Shown piece after piece: positions 42,916-50,435 of a DNA stretch of 64,000 nucleotides. Origin of the DNA: Micromonospora rhizosphaerae (GTDB taxonomy: Bacteria; Actinomycetota; Actinomycetes; Mycobacteriales; Micromonosporaceae). The stretch is from assembly GCF_900091465.1 (NCBI RefSeq), contig NZ_FMHV01000002.1:1116001-1180000 (forward strand). Direction: 5' to 3'. Every line of letters starts with the position of its first letter. Position 1 is the first letter of the stretch. Under the pieces are notes generated by a model, which was not told the DNA's origin, searched no databases, and was given only the letters and a program-made list of their open reading frames with translations. The position numbers and the translations under genes were made by a program.

Positions 42916-43624
42916 TGAGGTCGCAGACCACGACGGTGACGTTGTCCGGCGCGCCGGCCTGGTGGGCGAGCTTGACCAGATGCTCGCAGCACTGCTGCCG
43001 GTCGCCGTAGGTGCCGAGCGCGGCGGCGATCGCCGCGTCGTCGACGTAGTCGGAAAGGCCGTCGCTGCAGAGCAGCAGCCGGTCGCCGGCGAGGACGGTG
43101 AGCGTCCCGATCGCCGGCGGCGCGTCCAAGCCCTGCACGGCCCGGGTCACCAGCGACCGCTGCGGGTGGTGCCGGGCCTGGTCGGGGGAGAGCGCGCCCT
43201 GGTCGACCAGCGCCTGGACGAAGGTGTCGTCCCGGGTGAGCTGGGCCAGCCCGCCGTCCCGTAGCAGGTAGCAGCGGGAGTCGCCGACCTGGGCGAGGAC
43301 CAGGGTGTCGCCGGCGAGCAGTGCGGCGGTCAGCGTCGTACCCATGCCGTCGCGGGCCGGGTCCACCGTGATGGCCGCGCGGATCCGCTGGTTGGCGGTG
43401 CTCACCACAGCGCGCAGCGCGTCCGCGGCCTCGTCGGGGACGGTAGGCGGGGTCAGCTCGTCCAGGATGCGGATGACGATCTCGCTCGCCACCTCGCCGG
43501 CGGGCAGCCCGCCCATGCCGTCGGCCACCGCCAGCAGGCGGTCACCGGCGAGGGCGGAGTCCTCGTTGTTGGTCCGGACGAGGCCGACGTCGTTGAGGAG
43601 GGCCGAGCGGAGGATGAGCGTCAT
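42905..43624 (-). CDS. PP2C-family serine/threonine phosphatase
   Basis: 239 residues. All PP2C metal motifs are found: 'RTNNEDSALAG', 'LLAVADGMGGLPAGE', 'MGTTLTAALLAGDTLVLAQVGDSR', seen as 'GTTLTAALL' and 'AQVGDSRCYLLR', 'LLCSDGLSDYV' and 'PDNVTVVVCD'. It is a cytoplasmic, soluble PPM phosphatase of the PstP type. It is divergent from the LuxR/ATPase gene, with a palindrome in between. Confidence 0.92.
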   Translation of the reverse strand: MTLILRSALLNDVGLVRTNNEDSALAGDRLLAVADGMGGLPAGEVASEIVIRILDELTPPTVPDEAADALRAVVSTANQRIRAAITVDPARDGMGTTLTAALLAGDTLVLAQVGDSRCYLLRDGGLAQLTRDDTFVQALVDQGALSPDQARHHPQRSLVTRAVQGLDAPPAIGTLTVLAGDRLLLCSDGLSDYVDDAAIAAALGTYGDRQQCCEHLVKLAHQAGAPDNVTVVVCDLTEV

Positions 43625-43659
43625 GGGCCTAGCTTGCCAAGAAGACCCTGCCGCCGTCT

Positions 43660-43677
43660 CTACGCACTACTGCGTAG
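43660..43677. promoter_or_regulatory. Palindrome between pp2c and the LuxR-type gene
   Basis: CTACGCA (43660-43666) and TGCGTAG (43671-43677) are perfect complements with a CTAC spacer. It sits 11 bases before the LuxR-type ATG and 36 bases from the PP2C ATG. A LuxR-type regulator binding site or a divergent-promoter operator is plausible. Confidence 0.55.
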
Positions 43678-43687
43678 GGTGGGAGAA

Positions 43688-44734
43688 ATGATGCCGGTGT
43701 CCATGGTCGGGCGCGCCGGCGAGCTGGCCGAGCTCGACCGGGCATGGTGCACCGTGGTCTCCGGTGACCGGCCGGCACCCACCGTCACGGTGATCACCGG
43801 CGCCGCCGGAGTCGGCAAGAGTCTGCTGGTCGCGGCCGCCCTGGAGGGTTTCGCCCCGCGCCCGGCGATGGTCCTCGCGGGCGCCGCCCGGGTGCACGAC
43901 CCGGCCCCGTACGACTGGTTGGCGGCGGTGCTCAGCGGGCGGGACACCAGCGGCCTCGACCTGCCGCCCGACGCCCTCGCCTGGCTCGCCCAGCAACCGA
44001 CCGCGCCGCGCGAGCGCTACGCACCGGGCACGCTGCTGCGGCTCGCCGTCCGCACGGTGCGGCTGCTGGTCGGCGCCGGCCCGGCGGTGCTGGTGGTCGA
44101 GGACCTGCACGCCCTCGATCCGGCCAGCCTCAACCTGCTGTGTGAGCTGGCCGCCACCCCGGAGCTGCCGGCCCTGCTGGTGGTGGTCAGCCGGCCGCCG
44201 GCCGACGCGGTCGCGCCGGACCTCACGGTCCGCGCGCTGGCCCGCCTCTGCGGGGTACGCGGCGCGGTGCGCCAGCACCTCGCCCCGCTGACCGCGGCCG
44301 AGGTGGCCGAGGTGCTGACCCAGGTGTACGGCGGGACGCGCCCCGCCGAGCCGGTGGCCACCGCGGTCTGGCAGCGCACCGGCGGCAACCCGTACGTGCT
44401 GACCGAACTGCTCGCCGCGCACGCCGGGGCGGGCCCGGAGGGGCTGGTTCACCAGCCGCTGCCGGAGCATCTTCGGCCGCCGGTGCCCCGGCCGGCGGCC
44501 CCGCCGGACGCGGAGCCGCCGGACGCGGAGCTGACTGGCCGGGAGATCGAGGTGCTCGGCTGCCTGGTCGCCGGGATGTCCAACAAGCAGGCGGCCCGGG
44601 CGCTCGGCATCTCGGTGCGGACGGTGACCGTGCACGTGTCGAATCTGCTGCGCAAGACCGGTTCGGCGTCGCGTACCGAGGCGGCGCTCTGGGCGGTGCG
44701 GCGCCGGCTGCCGGTCTCGGCGCCGCCCGGCTGA
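43688..44734 (+). CDS. LuxR-family regulator with AAA/NTPase domain (LAL-like)
   Basis: 348 residues. Walker A 'VITGAAGVGKSLLVAAAL' and Walker B 'AVLVVEDLHALD' lie in a MalT/LAL-type ATPase; the C-terminal LuxR helix-turn-helix is 'LTGREIEVLGCLVAGMSNKQ', 'LGISVRTVTVHVSNLLRKTG'. It is short for the LAL family: the long TPR-like middle part is absent, so it is a reduced form. A Pro/Ala/Asp linker precedes the helix-turn-helix. Possible start ATG at 43688 or 43691. Confidence 0.87.
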   Translation: MMPVSMVGRAGELAELDRAWCTVVSGDRPAPTVTVITGAAGVGKSLLVAAALEGFAPRPAMVLAGAARVHDPAPYDWLAAVLSGRDTSGLDLPPDALAWLAQQPTAPRERYAPGTLLRLAVRTVRLLVGAGPAVLVVEDLHALDPASLNLLCELAATPELPALLVVVSRPPADAVAPDLTVRALARLCGVRGAVRQHLAPLTAAEVAEVLTQVYGGTRPAEPVATAVWQRTGGNPYVLTELLAAHAGAGPEGLVHQPLPEHLRPPVPRPAAPPDAEPPDAELTGREIEVLGCLVAGMSNKQAARALGISVRTVTVHVSNLLRKTGSASRTEAALWAVRRRLPVSAPPG

Positions 44735-44941
44735 CCTTCCCGGCCGGTGGGCGCGACCGGGTAGAGCCGCGGCGCCGGGAGGGGCCCGCTGGTCCGACGA
44801 CGGGAGTCGGTGTCGGCCCCGCCCGCCTCGGTGAGGCTGATCAGCCGCAGGATCCCCTCCTGGTACGGGTTGCCCCAGCCCTTCGGCGGCAGCCGGGCCG
44901 GTCGCCGGGGATCCGGGAGGCGCCCCCACCACGGACCCGGC
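44735..44941 (-). other. Short coding-like fragment, no start
   Basis: A minus frame reads 'WWGRLPDPRRPARLPPKGW', 'GNPYQEGILRLISLTEAGG'; the protein-like pattern 'GWGNPYQEGILRLISL' looks conserved. No start codon with a ribosome site is in reach, and the frame is open through the LuxR gene end. It may be a gene remnant or a very small unannotated gene directly behind the DUF2171 gene. Confidence 0.3.
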
Positions 44942-45316
44942 TCACTCCTCAGCCGACAGCTGCGCGGCGGGGACGTCGAGGCGTACCTGGCCGTCGGTGA
45001 CGGCGGCGATCTGGTCGGCGAGCACGTAGACGGCGCCGGTGCGGGCCAGCTCGGTGGAGACCTTCAGGTAGCCGCCGTGCAGCAGCCGGGCGGCCAGGTC
45101 GGCGGGGACGTCCGGCTCCTCGACCGCCGTCGACTCGATCAGCTCGTCAAGACTGCTGCCGGGGTCGGCGGTCGGGGGTCCCTGCACGGTCACCGCGTTC
45201 GGGTCGGCGCGCTGGACGAGATCCACGGTGCCGACCTCGACGCCGGTGGAGTCGACCACCCGCATGCCGGTGGTGACCCGGGAGATGGTCGCCTGCTGCG
45301 TACCCTGCTGGTTCAT
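44942..45316 (-). CDS. DUF2171/PRC-barrel-like protein
   Basis: 124 residues. 'ISRVTTGMRVVDSTGVEVG' and 'TVDLVQRADPNAVTV' match the DUF2171 start (a PRC-barrel-like fold), and 'RLLHGGYLKVSTELARTGAV' with 'YVLADQIAAVTDGQVRLDVP' the end. Cytoplasmic small protein, often in stress-related contexts in actinomycetes; function unknown. Confidence 0.75.
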   Translation of the reverse strand: MNQQGTQQATISRVTTGMRVVDSTGVEVGTVDLVQRADPNAVTVQGPPTADPGSSLDELIESTAVEEPDVPADLAARLLHGGYLKVSTELARTGAVYVLADQIAAVTDGQVRLDVPAAQLSAEE

Positions 45317-45345
45317 TCAGGCGCGGTTCCCGGGCCGCCCGTGCG

Positions 45346-45594
45346 CTAAACAGGCGGGGTCCAGCCGCTCGGCGGGCGCGGGGAGAGTTCGCGCCAGGTG
45401 TCCGGGCCCGCCAGCAGCGCCCGGACGGTCTCCTCGGCCTCGTCCGCGCTGTCGTACTCGTAGAACTGGGAGACCCCCTCCGCGCCGCCGGCCCGCTGCT
45501 CGACGTGCCAGCGGTCCGCGTCCACCCGGAGGAAGACGTCCCGCCGGGCCAGCCGCCCCCACTTCCCGTTCCACCAGTGCCTGCGCTGTTCCAT
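45346..45594 (-). CDS. Small hypothetical protein under a LexA-like box
   Basis: 82 residues: 'MEQRRHWWNGKWGRLARRDV', an alternating strand region 'RVDADRWHVEQRAGGAEGVSQ' (shown in part) and a helix 'ADEAEETVRALLAG'. No family recognised. A 16-base LexA-like box (45607-45622) ends directly before a TAGAGT -10-like hexamer, and the ATG follows six bases after that hexamer. A leaderless SOS-induced transcript is therefore likely. Confidence 0.62.
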   Translation of the reverse strand: MEQRRHWWNGKWGRLARRDVFLRVDADRWHVEQRAGGAEGVSQFYEYDSADEAEETVRALLAGPDTWRELSPRPPSGWTPPV

Positions 45595-45606
45595 GGCGGA
45601 ACTCTA

Positions 45607-45622
45607 TCGAACACATGTACGA
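45607..45622. promoter_or_regulatory. LexA-like SOS box 1
   Basis: TCGAACACATGTACGA: left half TCGAAC perfect, right half GTACGA one base from the consensus GTTCGA, spacer four bases. It abuts the -10-like TAGAGT of the 45594 gene. The identical 16-mer occurs at 62495-62510. Confidence 0.72.
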
Positions 45623-45630
45623 CATGGGAC

Positions 45631-45657
45631 GGCCCCTGCGGGATTCCCGCAGGGGCC
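45631..45657. terminator. Bidirectional-looking hairpin
   Basis: Perfect arms GGCCCCTGCGGGA and TCCCGCAGGGGCC around a single T, 27 bases, downstream of mscL and upstream of the SOS-type small gene. It terminates mscL transcription on the minus strand. Confidence 0.75.
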
Positions 45658-45674
45658 GATGTGCAGGCGGTACG

Positions 45675-46154
45675 TCAGCGGTTGACCGGCGGCTCGTTCC
45701 GGCGGCCCAGCACCTCGTCCAGCGCCCCCCGCTGCTGCCCCGGCGTGTGGTGGCCGGCGGCGACCAGCGCGTCCCGGATCTCGGTGAGCAGCTTGATCTC
45801 CTCGCTCGGCGCCTTCGGCGGCGGCTCCTCGCCGCGCCGCCGGCGCTCGGCGAGCCGGTTCATCGGGTAGACGACCAGGAAGTACAGCGCCGCCGCGGTG
45901 AGTAGGAAGGTGATCACCGCGTTGACGAAGGCCACCCAGTCGAACGGGATGCCCCGGAAGTCGGGAGCGGTGCCCGCGATCCCGTCGCGGCTGCCGGTGA
46001 GCAGCAGCACGAAGACCCGGATCAGCGGTTCCAGGAACGACTTGGTGAGCTGGGTGACCACGCCGGTGAAGGCCGCACCGATAACGACACCGACCGCCAG
46101 GTCCACGACGTTTCCGCGCATGATGAAGTCTTTGAAGCCCTTGAGCATCCGCAC
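45675..46154 (-). CDS. mscL: Large-conductance mechanosensitive channel
   Basis: 159 residues from the ATG at 46154 (an ATG two codons later is possible). 'MLKGFKDFIMRGNVVDLAVGVVIGAAF' is the family start, seen as 'MLKGFKDFIMRGNVVDLAVG', the first membrane helix with the pore, followed by a periplasmic loop 'GTAPDFRGIPFDWVAF' and the second helix 'NAVITFLLTAAALYFLVV'. The C-terminal helix bundle 'SEEIKLLTEIRDAL' is complete. It opens to relieve osmotic down-shock. Confidence 0.93.
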   Translation of the reverse strand: MRMLKGFKDFIMRGNVVDLAVGVVIGAAFTGVVTQLTKSFLEPLIRVFVLLLTGSRDGIAGTAPDFRGIPFDWVAFVNAVITFLLTAAALYFLVVYPMNRLAERRRRGEEPPPKAPSEEIKLLTEIRDALVAAGHHTPGQQRGALDEVLGRRNEPPVNR

Positions 46155-46187
46155 TCCTGTGCTGTCCGATTCTGCGTCCGGGACAAC

Positions 46188-46871
46188 CTATGCCGTGGAC
46201 TGCGGCTCCAGAAAGGCACCCGCCTCGATCGCCGCCCGCTCCGGATCGCCGTCCCGGATCGCCGCCACGAGCCGATCATGATCGACGTACCGCTCGGGCT
46301 CCAGCGCGCCGCCCATGGCCTGGGCGACGGTGCCGCGCAGCGCGGCGCCGACCGAGGCGTACAGCTCGGCGAGCATGGCATTGTGCGCGGCGGCCACCAC
46401 CGCGGTGTGCAGCGTGGCGTCCGCCGTCACGAATTCGTCGACCCGGCCGGAGCGCCAGGCCGCCTCGCGGGCGGCGAGCGCGTCGTCGAGCGCCGCCAGG
46501 TCCGCGGGCGTACGTCGGACGGCGGCGAGCCGGGCCGCCTCCACCTCGAAGGCGCGGCGCACCTCGACCACCTCGGCCATCCGCTCGTCGGTGAACCGGC
46601 GGGCCACCACCGGGGCCAGTTCGTCGGTCGACACCACGTACGTCCCGGAGCCCTGACGGCACTCGAGCACGCCGGCGTGGACCAGGGCGCGGACCGCCTC
46701 CCGGACGGTGTTCCGCCCTACCCCGAGCGCGGCGACGAGCTGCGGCTCGGTCGGGATGCGGCCGCCCACCGGCCACTCGCCACCGAGGATGCGCGCCCGG
46801 AGCTGCTCGATCGTCTGCCGCACCCGGTGCCCGCGGGGCGGTACGGGGACGGAATCCACCGGCGGTGTCAC
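46188..46871 (-). CDS. GntR-family regulator (FadR subgroup)
   Basis: 227 residues. The winged helix is 'GGRIPTEPQLVAALGVGRNTVREAVR' (as 'IPTEPQLVAALGVGRNTVRE'), and the C-terminal FCD domain has 'FEVEAARLAAVRR' and metal-binding His such as 'TADATLHTAVVAAAHN'. It is divergent from the MFS gene at 46922, 51 bases apart, and likely regulates it. Effector unknown; a carboxylic acid is typical for this subgroup. Confidence 0.9.
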   Translation of the reverse strand: MTPPVDSVPVPPRGHRVRQTIEQLRARILGGEWPVGGRIPTEPQLVAALGVGRNTVREAVRALVHAGVLECRQGSGTYVVSTDELAPVVARRFTDERMAEVVEVRRAFEVEAARLAAVRRTPADLAALDDALAAREAAWRSGRVDEFVTADATLHTAVVAAAHNAMLAELYASVGAALRGTVAQAMGGALEPERYVDHDRLVAAIRDGDPERAAIEAGAFLEPQSTA

Positions 46872-46921
46872 TGGTTACATCCCCCGTCCGGAATTCATCC
46901 CATGATTGTAGGTTCGAGGGT

Positions 46922-48220
46922 ATGACCCCGCCACCGACCGCCTGCGCGGACCCGACCACGGTCGCTGCGCCGCCCGCTCCGAGCGTCGACGTCACCCCGG
47001 GACCGGCACCCGCGCCGGCCCCGCCGGCGTCCCCCGCCACGGGCGGCCTGTTGGTGCTGGCCGGGATGCTGCTGGTCGCGCTGAACCTGCGCGCCGCGAT
47101 CACCGGCCTCGGCGCCCTGCTCGACGAGGTACGCACCGGTCTGGCCCTCTCCGGGACGATGGCCGGCGTCGTCACCACCCTGCCCGCCATCGCGTTCGCC
47201 GTCTTCGGGGCGGTCACTCCGCGGCTGGTCCGCCGCCACTCGTCGGCCCGGGTGCTGATCGTGGCGATGCTGGCGCTCGTCGCCGGACAGGTGCTGCGCG
47301 TCCTCACCGACTCGTCGGCGGTCTTCCTGGTCACCAGCGCGGTGGCGCTGGCCGGGATCGCGGTGGCGAACGTCCTGCTGCCGATGCTGGTCAAGCAGCA
47401 CTTCCCGGGCCGCCTCGGGCTGGTCACCGGCGCGTACTCGATGGCGCTGACCGTCGGCGCCACCGTGGCGGCCGCCGCTACCGTGCCGGTCGCGCACGCG
47501 CTCGGCTCGTGGCGCGCCGGCCTGGCGGTCTGGGCCGGGCTGGCCGCGGTGGCCGTACTCCCGTGGGTGCCGCTGGCCCTGCGCGCCCGCGCGTCCCGAC
47601 GGGCGGCGAGCCCAACGGCGGCGAGGGTCGATCGGCCCCGGATCCGGCCGGGGCGGACCCGGCTGGGCTGGGCGATGGCCACCTACTTCGGTACGCAGTC
47701 ACTGGGCGCCTACGCCATCATGGGCTGGCTGGCTCAGCTGTTCCGGGACGCCGGCTACCGCCCGGAGACGGCCGGTCTCCTGCTCGCCGGGGTGACCGCG
47801 CTCGGCACGCCGATCGCCCTGGTCATGCCGGCCCTCGCCGCCCGGGTGCGCACGCTGCGTCCGCTGATCCTGTCGCTCTCGACCGCGATGACGCTCGCGT
47901 ATCTCGGGCTGGCAGTCGTCCCGGCCGCCGGCGCGCTGCTCTGGGTCGTCCTGCTCGCCATCGGGCAGAGCGCCTTCCCGTTGATCCTGGCCACCATCGG
48001 CCTGCGGGCGCGGACCGCCGAGGGGACGGTGTCGCTGTCCGCCTTCACCCAGAGCGTCGGCTACCTCATCGCCGCGCTCGGCCCGCTGCTGGTCGGCATC
48101 CTCTACGAGGCGACCGGGGGCTGGCGGCTGCCGCTCGGGTTCCTGCTGGCGGCGCTCGCGGTGCAGACGACCGCGGGCATGGTGATCGCCCGTCCCCGGC
48201 ACATCGAGGACGAGCGCTGA
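46922..48220 (+). CDS. MFS transporter (CynX/NimT-like)
   Basis: 432 residues from the ATG at 46922. An N-terminal 35-residue Pro/Ala-rich cytoplasmic tail precedes 12 helices. 'LVALNLRAAITGLGALLDEV' is the CynX/NimT family signature at helix 1, with 'LVKQHFPGRLGLVTGAYSMA' mid-protein. Members of this family export or import small anions such as cyanate, nitrate and nitroimidazoles. Regulated probably by the divergent GntR gene. Confidence 0.88.
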   Translation: MTPPPTACADPTTVAAPPAPSVDVTPGPAPAPAPPASPATGGLLVLAGMLLVALNLRAAITGLGALLDEVRTGLALSGTMAGVVTTLPAIAFAVFGAVTPRLVRRHSSARVLIVAMLALVAGQVLRVLTDSSAVFLVTSAVALAGIAVANVLLPMLVKQHFPGRLGLVTGAYSMALTVGATVAAAATVPVAHALGSWRAGLAVWAGLAAVAVLPWVPLALRARASRRAASPTAARVDRPRIRPGRTRLGWAMATYFGTQSLGAYAIMGWLAQLFRDAGYRPETAGLLLAGVTALGTPIALVMPALAARVRTLRPLILSLSTAMTLAYLGLAVVPAAGALLWVVLLAIGQSAFPLILATIGLRARTAEGTVSLSAFTQSVGYLIAALGPLLVGILYEATGGWRLPLGFLLAALAVQTTAGMVIARPRHIEDER

Positions 48221-48230
48221 GAGGGGACGA

Positions 48231-48587
48231 TCAGGAGGAGGCCGGGGTCGGGTCGCCCGCGACGGCCTGCTCGACCGTCGGGTAGGTGTGCAGCACCTCG
48301 ACCAGGCCGCTGACCTCCAGGATGCGCAGCACGCCGCGCTGCGGGGCGGCCAGCCGGACGACGCCGCCGGCCTCGTCGCAGCTGTTCTTGGCCCGTACGA
48401 ACACGGACAGCCCGGTGGAGTCGCAGAACGACACGTCCGCCAGGTCGAAGACGAGGCGGTTGCGCCCCTTGTCCAGCAGATCAGTGATCTGGTCCTGCAA
48501 CTGCGGTGCGGTCGCCATGTCCAACTCGCCCGCGACCGACACGACGACCACGTCGCCGCGCTGTTCCGTCTGCACCGTCAGGGACAT
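48231..48587 (-). CDS. STAS-domain anti-sigma factor antagonist
   Basis: 118 residues from the ATG at 48587 with AGGAGG upstream. It shows 'VSVAGELDMATAPQLQDQI', 'LVFDLADVSFCDSTGLSVFV' (phosphorylatable Ser57) and 'GVLRILEVSGLVEVLHTYPT', the SpoIIAA/RsbV-like pattern. It would bind an anti-sigma kinase when dephosphorylated. It lies divergent from the stressosome-like operon, 161 bases away. Confidence 0.92.
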   Translation of the reverse strand: MSLTVQTEQRGDVVVVSVAGELDMATAPQLQDQITDLLDKGRNRLVFDLADVSFCDSTGLSVFVRAKNSCDEAGGVVRLAAPQRGVLRILEVSGLVEVLHTYPTVEQAVAGDPTPASS

Positions 48588-48748
48588 TCGCCGACCTCCT
48601 GTGTTCGGTGGAACGGTATCCCACGAAGTGGGGGACACGCAGAACGGGAGCCGGTGCGGGTTCCGACGATCATTCTTGCCTCGCGGCAATAGTTGCAGGG
48701 CTGCGGTGATAGAGTCCGGCACCGGTCCAGGTCAAGGGAGGTCTCACC

Positions 48749-49609
48749 GTGGCGTTGCACCCGGAGGAGAGTCGCCGGCTCGCCGGCCTGCTGAGCCAGC
48801 ATGCCGAGCAGCTGACCCGGCGGTGGACGGAGGTCGTCGGCGCGTCGCTGCGCGGACGGCTCAGCCAGGCGGAGCTCGCCCGCCAGGTGCAGGAGCTGCG
48901 CCGTAGCATGATCGACGCCGGCGAGAACGGCATCACCGACCTGGATTCCGAGCAGGGCGGTGAGCTGCGCGCGGTGCTCGCCGAGCTCTCCCGAAGCCGC
49001 GCCCGGCAGGGCTTCACCGCGACCGAGACCGCGATCAGCGTCTTCGCGCTGAAGGATGCCCTGCTCGAGCTGATGGAGGAGGGCCAGGACGCGGCTACCC
49101 TCCGCGACTACGTCGCCTTCTCCGGGCTGATCGACCAGATGGGGCTCTTCACCTTCGAGAGCTACGTCCGCACCCGGGAGAGCCTGATCGCCGACCAGGC
49201 CGAGCAGCTGCTCGAACTCTCCACCCCGGTGGTCAAGCTCTGGGAGGGCGTGGTCGCCGTCCCGCTGGTCGGCACGCTCGACTCGGCCCGCGCCCAGGTG
49301 GTGATGGAGCGGCTGCTGCAGACCCTGGTCGACACCGGATCGCCGTACGCGATCATCGACATCACCGGCGTCCCGGCGGTGGACACCCAGGTCGCCCAGC
49401 ACATCCTCAAGACCGTGGTGGCCGCCCGGCTGATGGGCGCCGACTGCATCATCTCCGGCATCCGGCCGCAGATCGCGCAGACCATCGTCGCCCTCGGCAT
49501 CGAGTTCGGCGACATCGCCACCAAGGCGAGCCTCGCCGACGCCCTGCGCCACGTGCTGCGGCTGACCGGCGTCGAGACCACCCGCCGGCAGCCGCGTCGG
49601 GAGTCCTGA
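48749..49609 (+). CDS. rsbR: RsbR-like STAS protein
   Basis: 286 residues from a GTG at 48749 with GGGAGG upstream. The N-terminal half (to about 160) is the RsbRD_N-type helical sensor ('LLSQHAEQLTRRWTEVVGAS', 'FTATETAISVFALKDALLEL'), and the C-terminal half is a STAS domain with 'IIDITGVPAVDTQVAQHILK' (phosphorylatable Thr213). RsbR proteins form the stressosome shell with RsbS. The stop and the next ATG overlap by one base. Confidence 0.9.
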   Translation: MALHPEESRRLAGLLSQHAEQLTRRWTEVVGASLRGRLSQAELARQVQELRRSMIDAGENGITDLDSEQGGELRAVLAELSRSRARQGFTATETAISVFALKDALLELMEEGQDAATLRDYVAFSGLIDQMGLFTFESYVRTRESLIADQAEQLLELSTPVVKLWEGVVAVPLVGTLDSARAQVVMERLLQTLVDTGSPYAIIDITGVPAVDTQVAQHILKTVVAARLMGADCIISGIRPQIAQTIVALGIEFGDIATKASLADALRHVLRLTGVETTRRQPRRES

Positions 49610-50019
49610 TGGAGCGGGTGCCGATCCTGAAGATCGGCGACATCCTGCTGGTCTCCATCCAGGTCGACATGTCCGACCAGACGGCGGTCCAGCTCCAGGA
49701 GGACCTGGCCGAACGAATCGTCGCAACCGGCAGCCACGGTGTGATCATCGACATCACCGCGCTGGACATCGTCGACTCGTTCGTCGGCCGGATGCTCTCC
49801 ACCATCGCGTCCATCTCCAAGGTGCTGGACGCCGAGATCGTGGTGGTCGGGATGCGTCCCGCCGTCGCCATCACCCTGGTCGAACTGGGCCTGTCGCTCA
49901 ACGGCATCCGGACCGCGCTGAACGTCGAGCGGGGCATGGAGCTGATCGCGGCGGCGCGGGTCTACGAGTGGGACGAGGTCGACGCCGACGAGGATGCCGA
50001 GACGACGGCCACCACATGA
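49609..50019 (+). CDS. rsbS: RsbS-like STAS protein
   Basis: 136 residues, a STAS domain alone with an acidic tail. 'VPILKIGDILLVSIQVDMSD' at the start and 'IIDITALDIVDSFVGRMLST' in the centre, with the phosphorylatable Ser57 at the position of B. subtilis Ser59. It overlaps both neighbours (TGATG before, ATGA after). Partner of the RsbR-like product in the stressosome core and antagonist of the RsbT-like kinase. Confidence 0.92.
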   Translation: MERVPILKIGDILLVSIQVDMSDQTAVQLQEDLAERIVATGSHGVIIDITALDIVDSFVGRMLSTIASISKVLDAEIVVVGMRPAVAITLVELGLSLNGIRTALNVERGMELIAAARVYEWDEVDADEDAETTATT

Positions 50020-50435
50020 CCGCCGGTGTCGATCTGGGCGTGCCGCAGATCCAGGCGATCCAGAGCGACGAGGACGTGGTCCGGGTCCGCCAGCTGGTGC
50101 GTACGGTCGCGGTCGCGGTAAAGCTCTCGCTGGTCGACCAGACCAAGCTCGTCACCGCCGCGAGCGAGCTGGCCCGCAACACCCTGGTCTACGGCGGCGG
50201 CGGCACGGCCGAGGTGGTCACCGTCGAGGACGACCGCCGGCGCGGGGTGCGGATCCTCTTCGCCGACTCCGGGCCCGGCATCGCCGACATCGAGCTGGCC
50301 CTGACCGACGGCTACACCACCGGCAACGGGCTCGGCCTGGGGCTGAGCGGGGCCCGCCGGCTGGTCGACGAATTCGATGTCTGGACCGCCGTCGGCGAGG
50401 GGACCCGGATCACCATCACCAAGTGGTCCCGATGA
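50016..50435 (+). CDS. rsbT: RsbT-like serine/threonine kinase
   Basis: 139 residues of the GHKL ATPase fold. N-box 'VTAASELARNTLVYGGGG' (intact Asn), G1 'ILFADSGPGIADIELAL' and the ATP lid 'GNGLGLGLSGARRLVDEF'. In B. subtilis RsbT phosphorylates RsbS/RsbR and then activates a PP2C phosphatase. It overlaps rsbS and the next gene by four bases on each side. Confidence 0.92.
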   Translation: MTAGVDLGVPQIQAIQSDEDVVRVRQLVRTVAVAVKLSLVDQTKLVTAASELARNTLVYGGGGTAEVVTVEDDRRRGVRILFADSGPGIADIELALTDGYTTGNGLGLGLSGARRLVDEFDVWTAVGEGTRITITKWSR

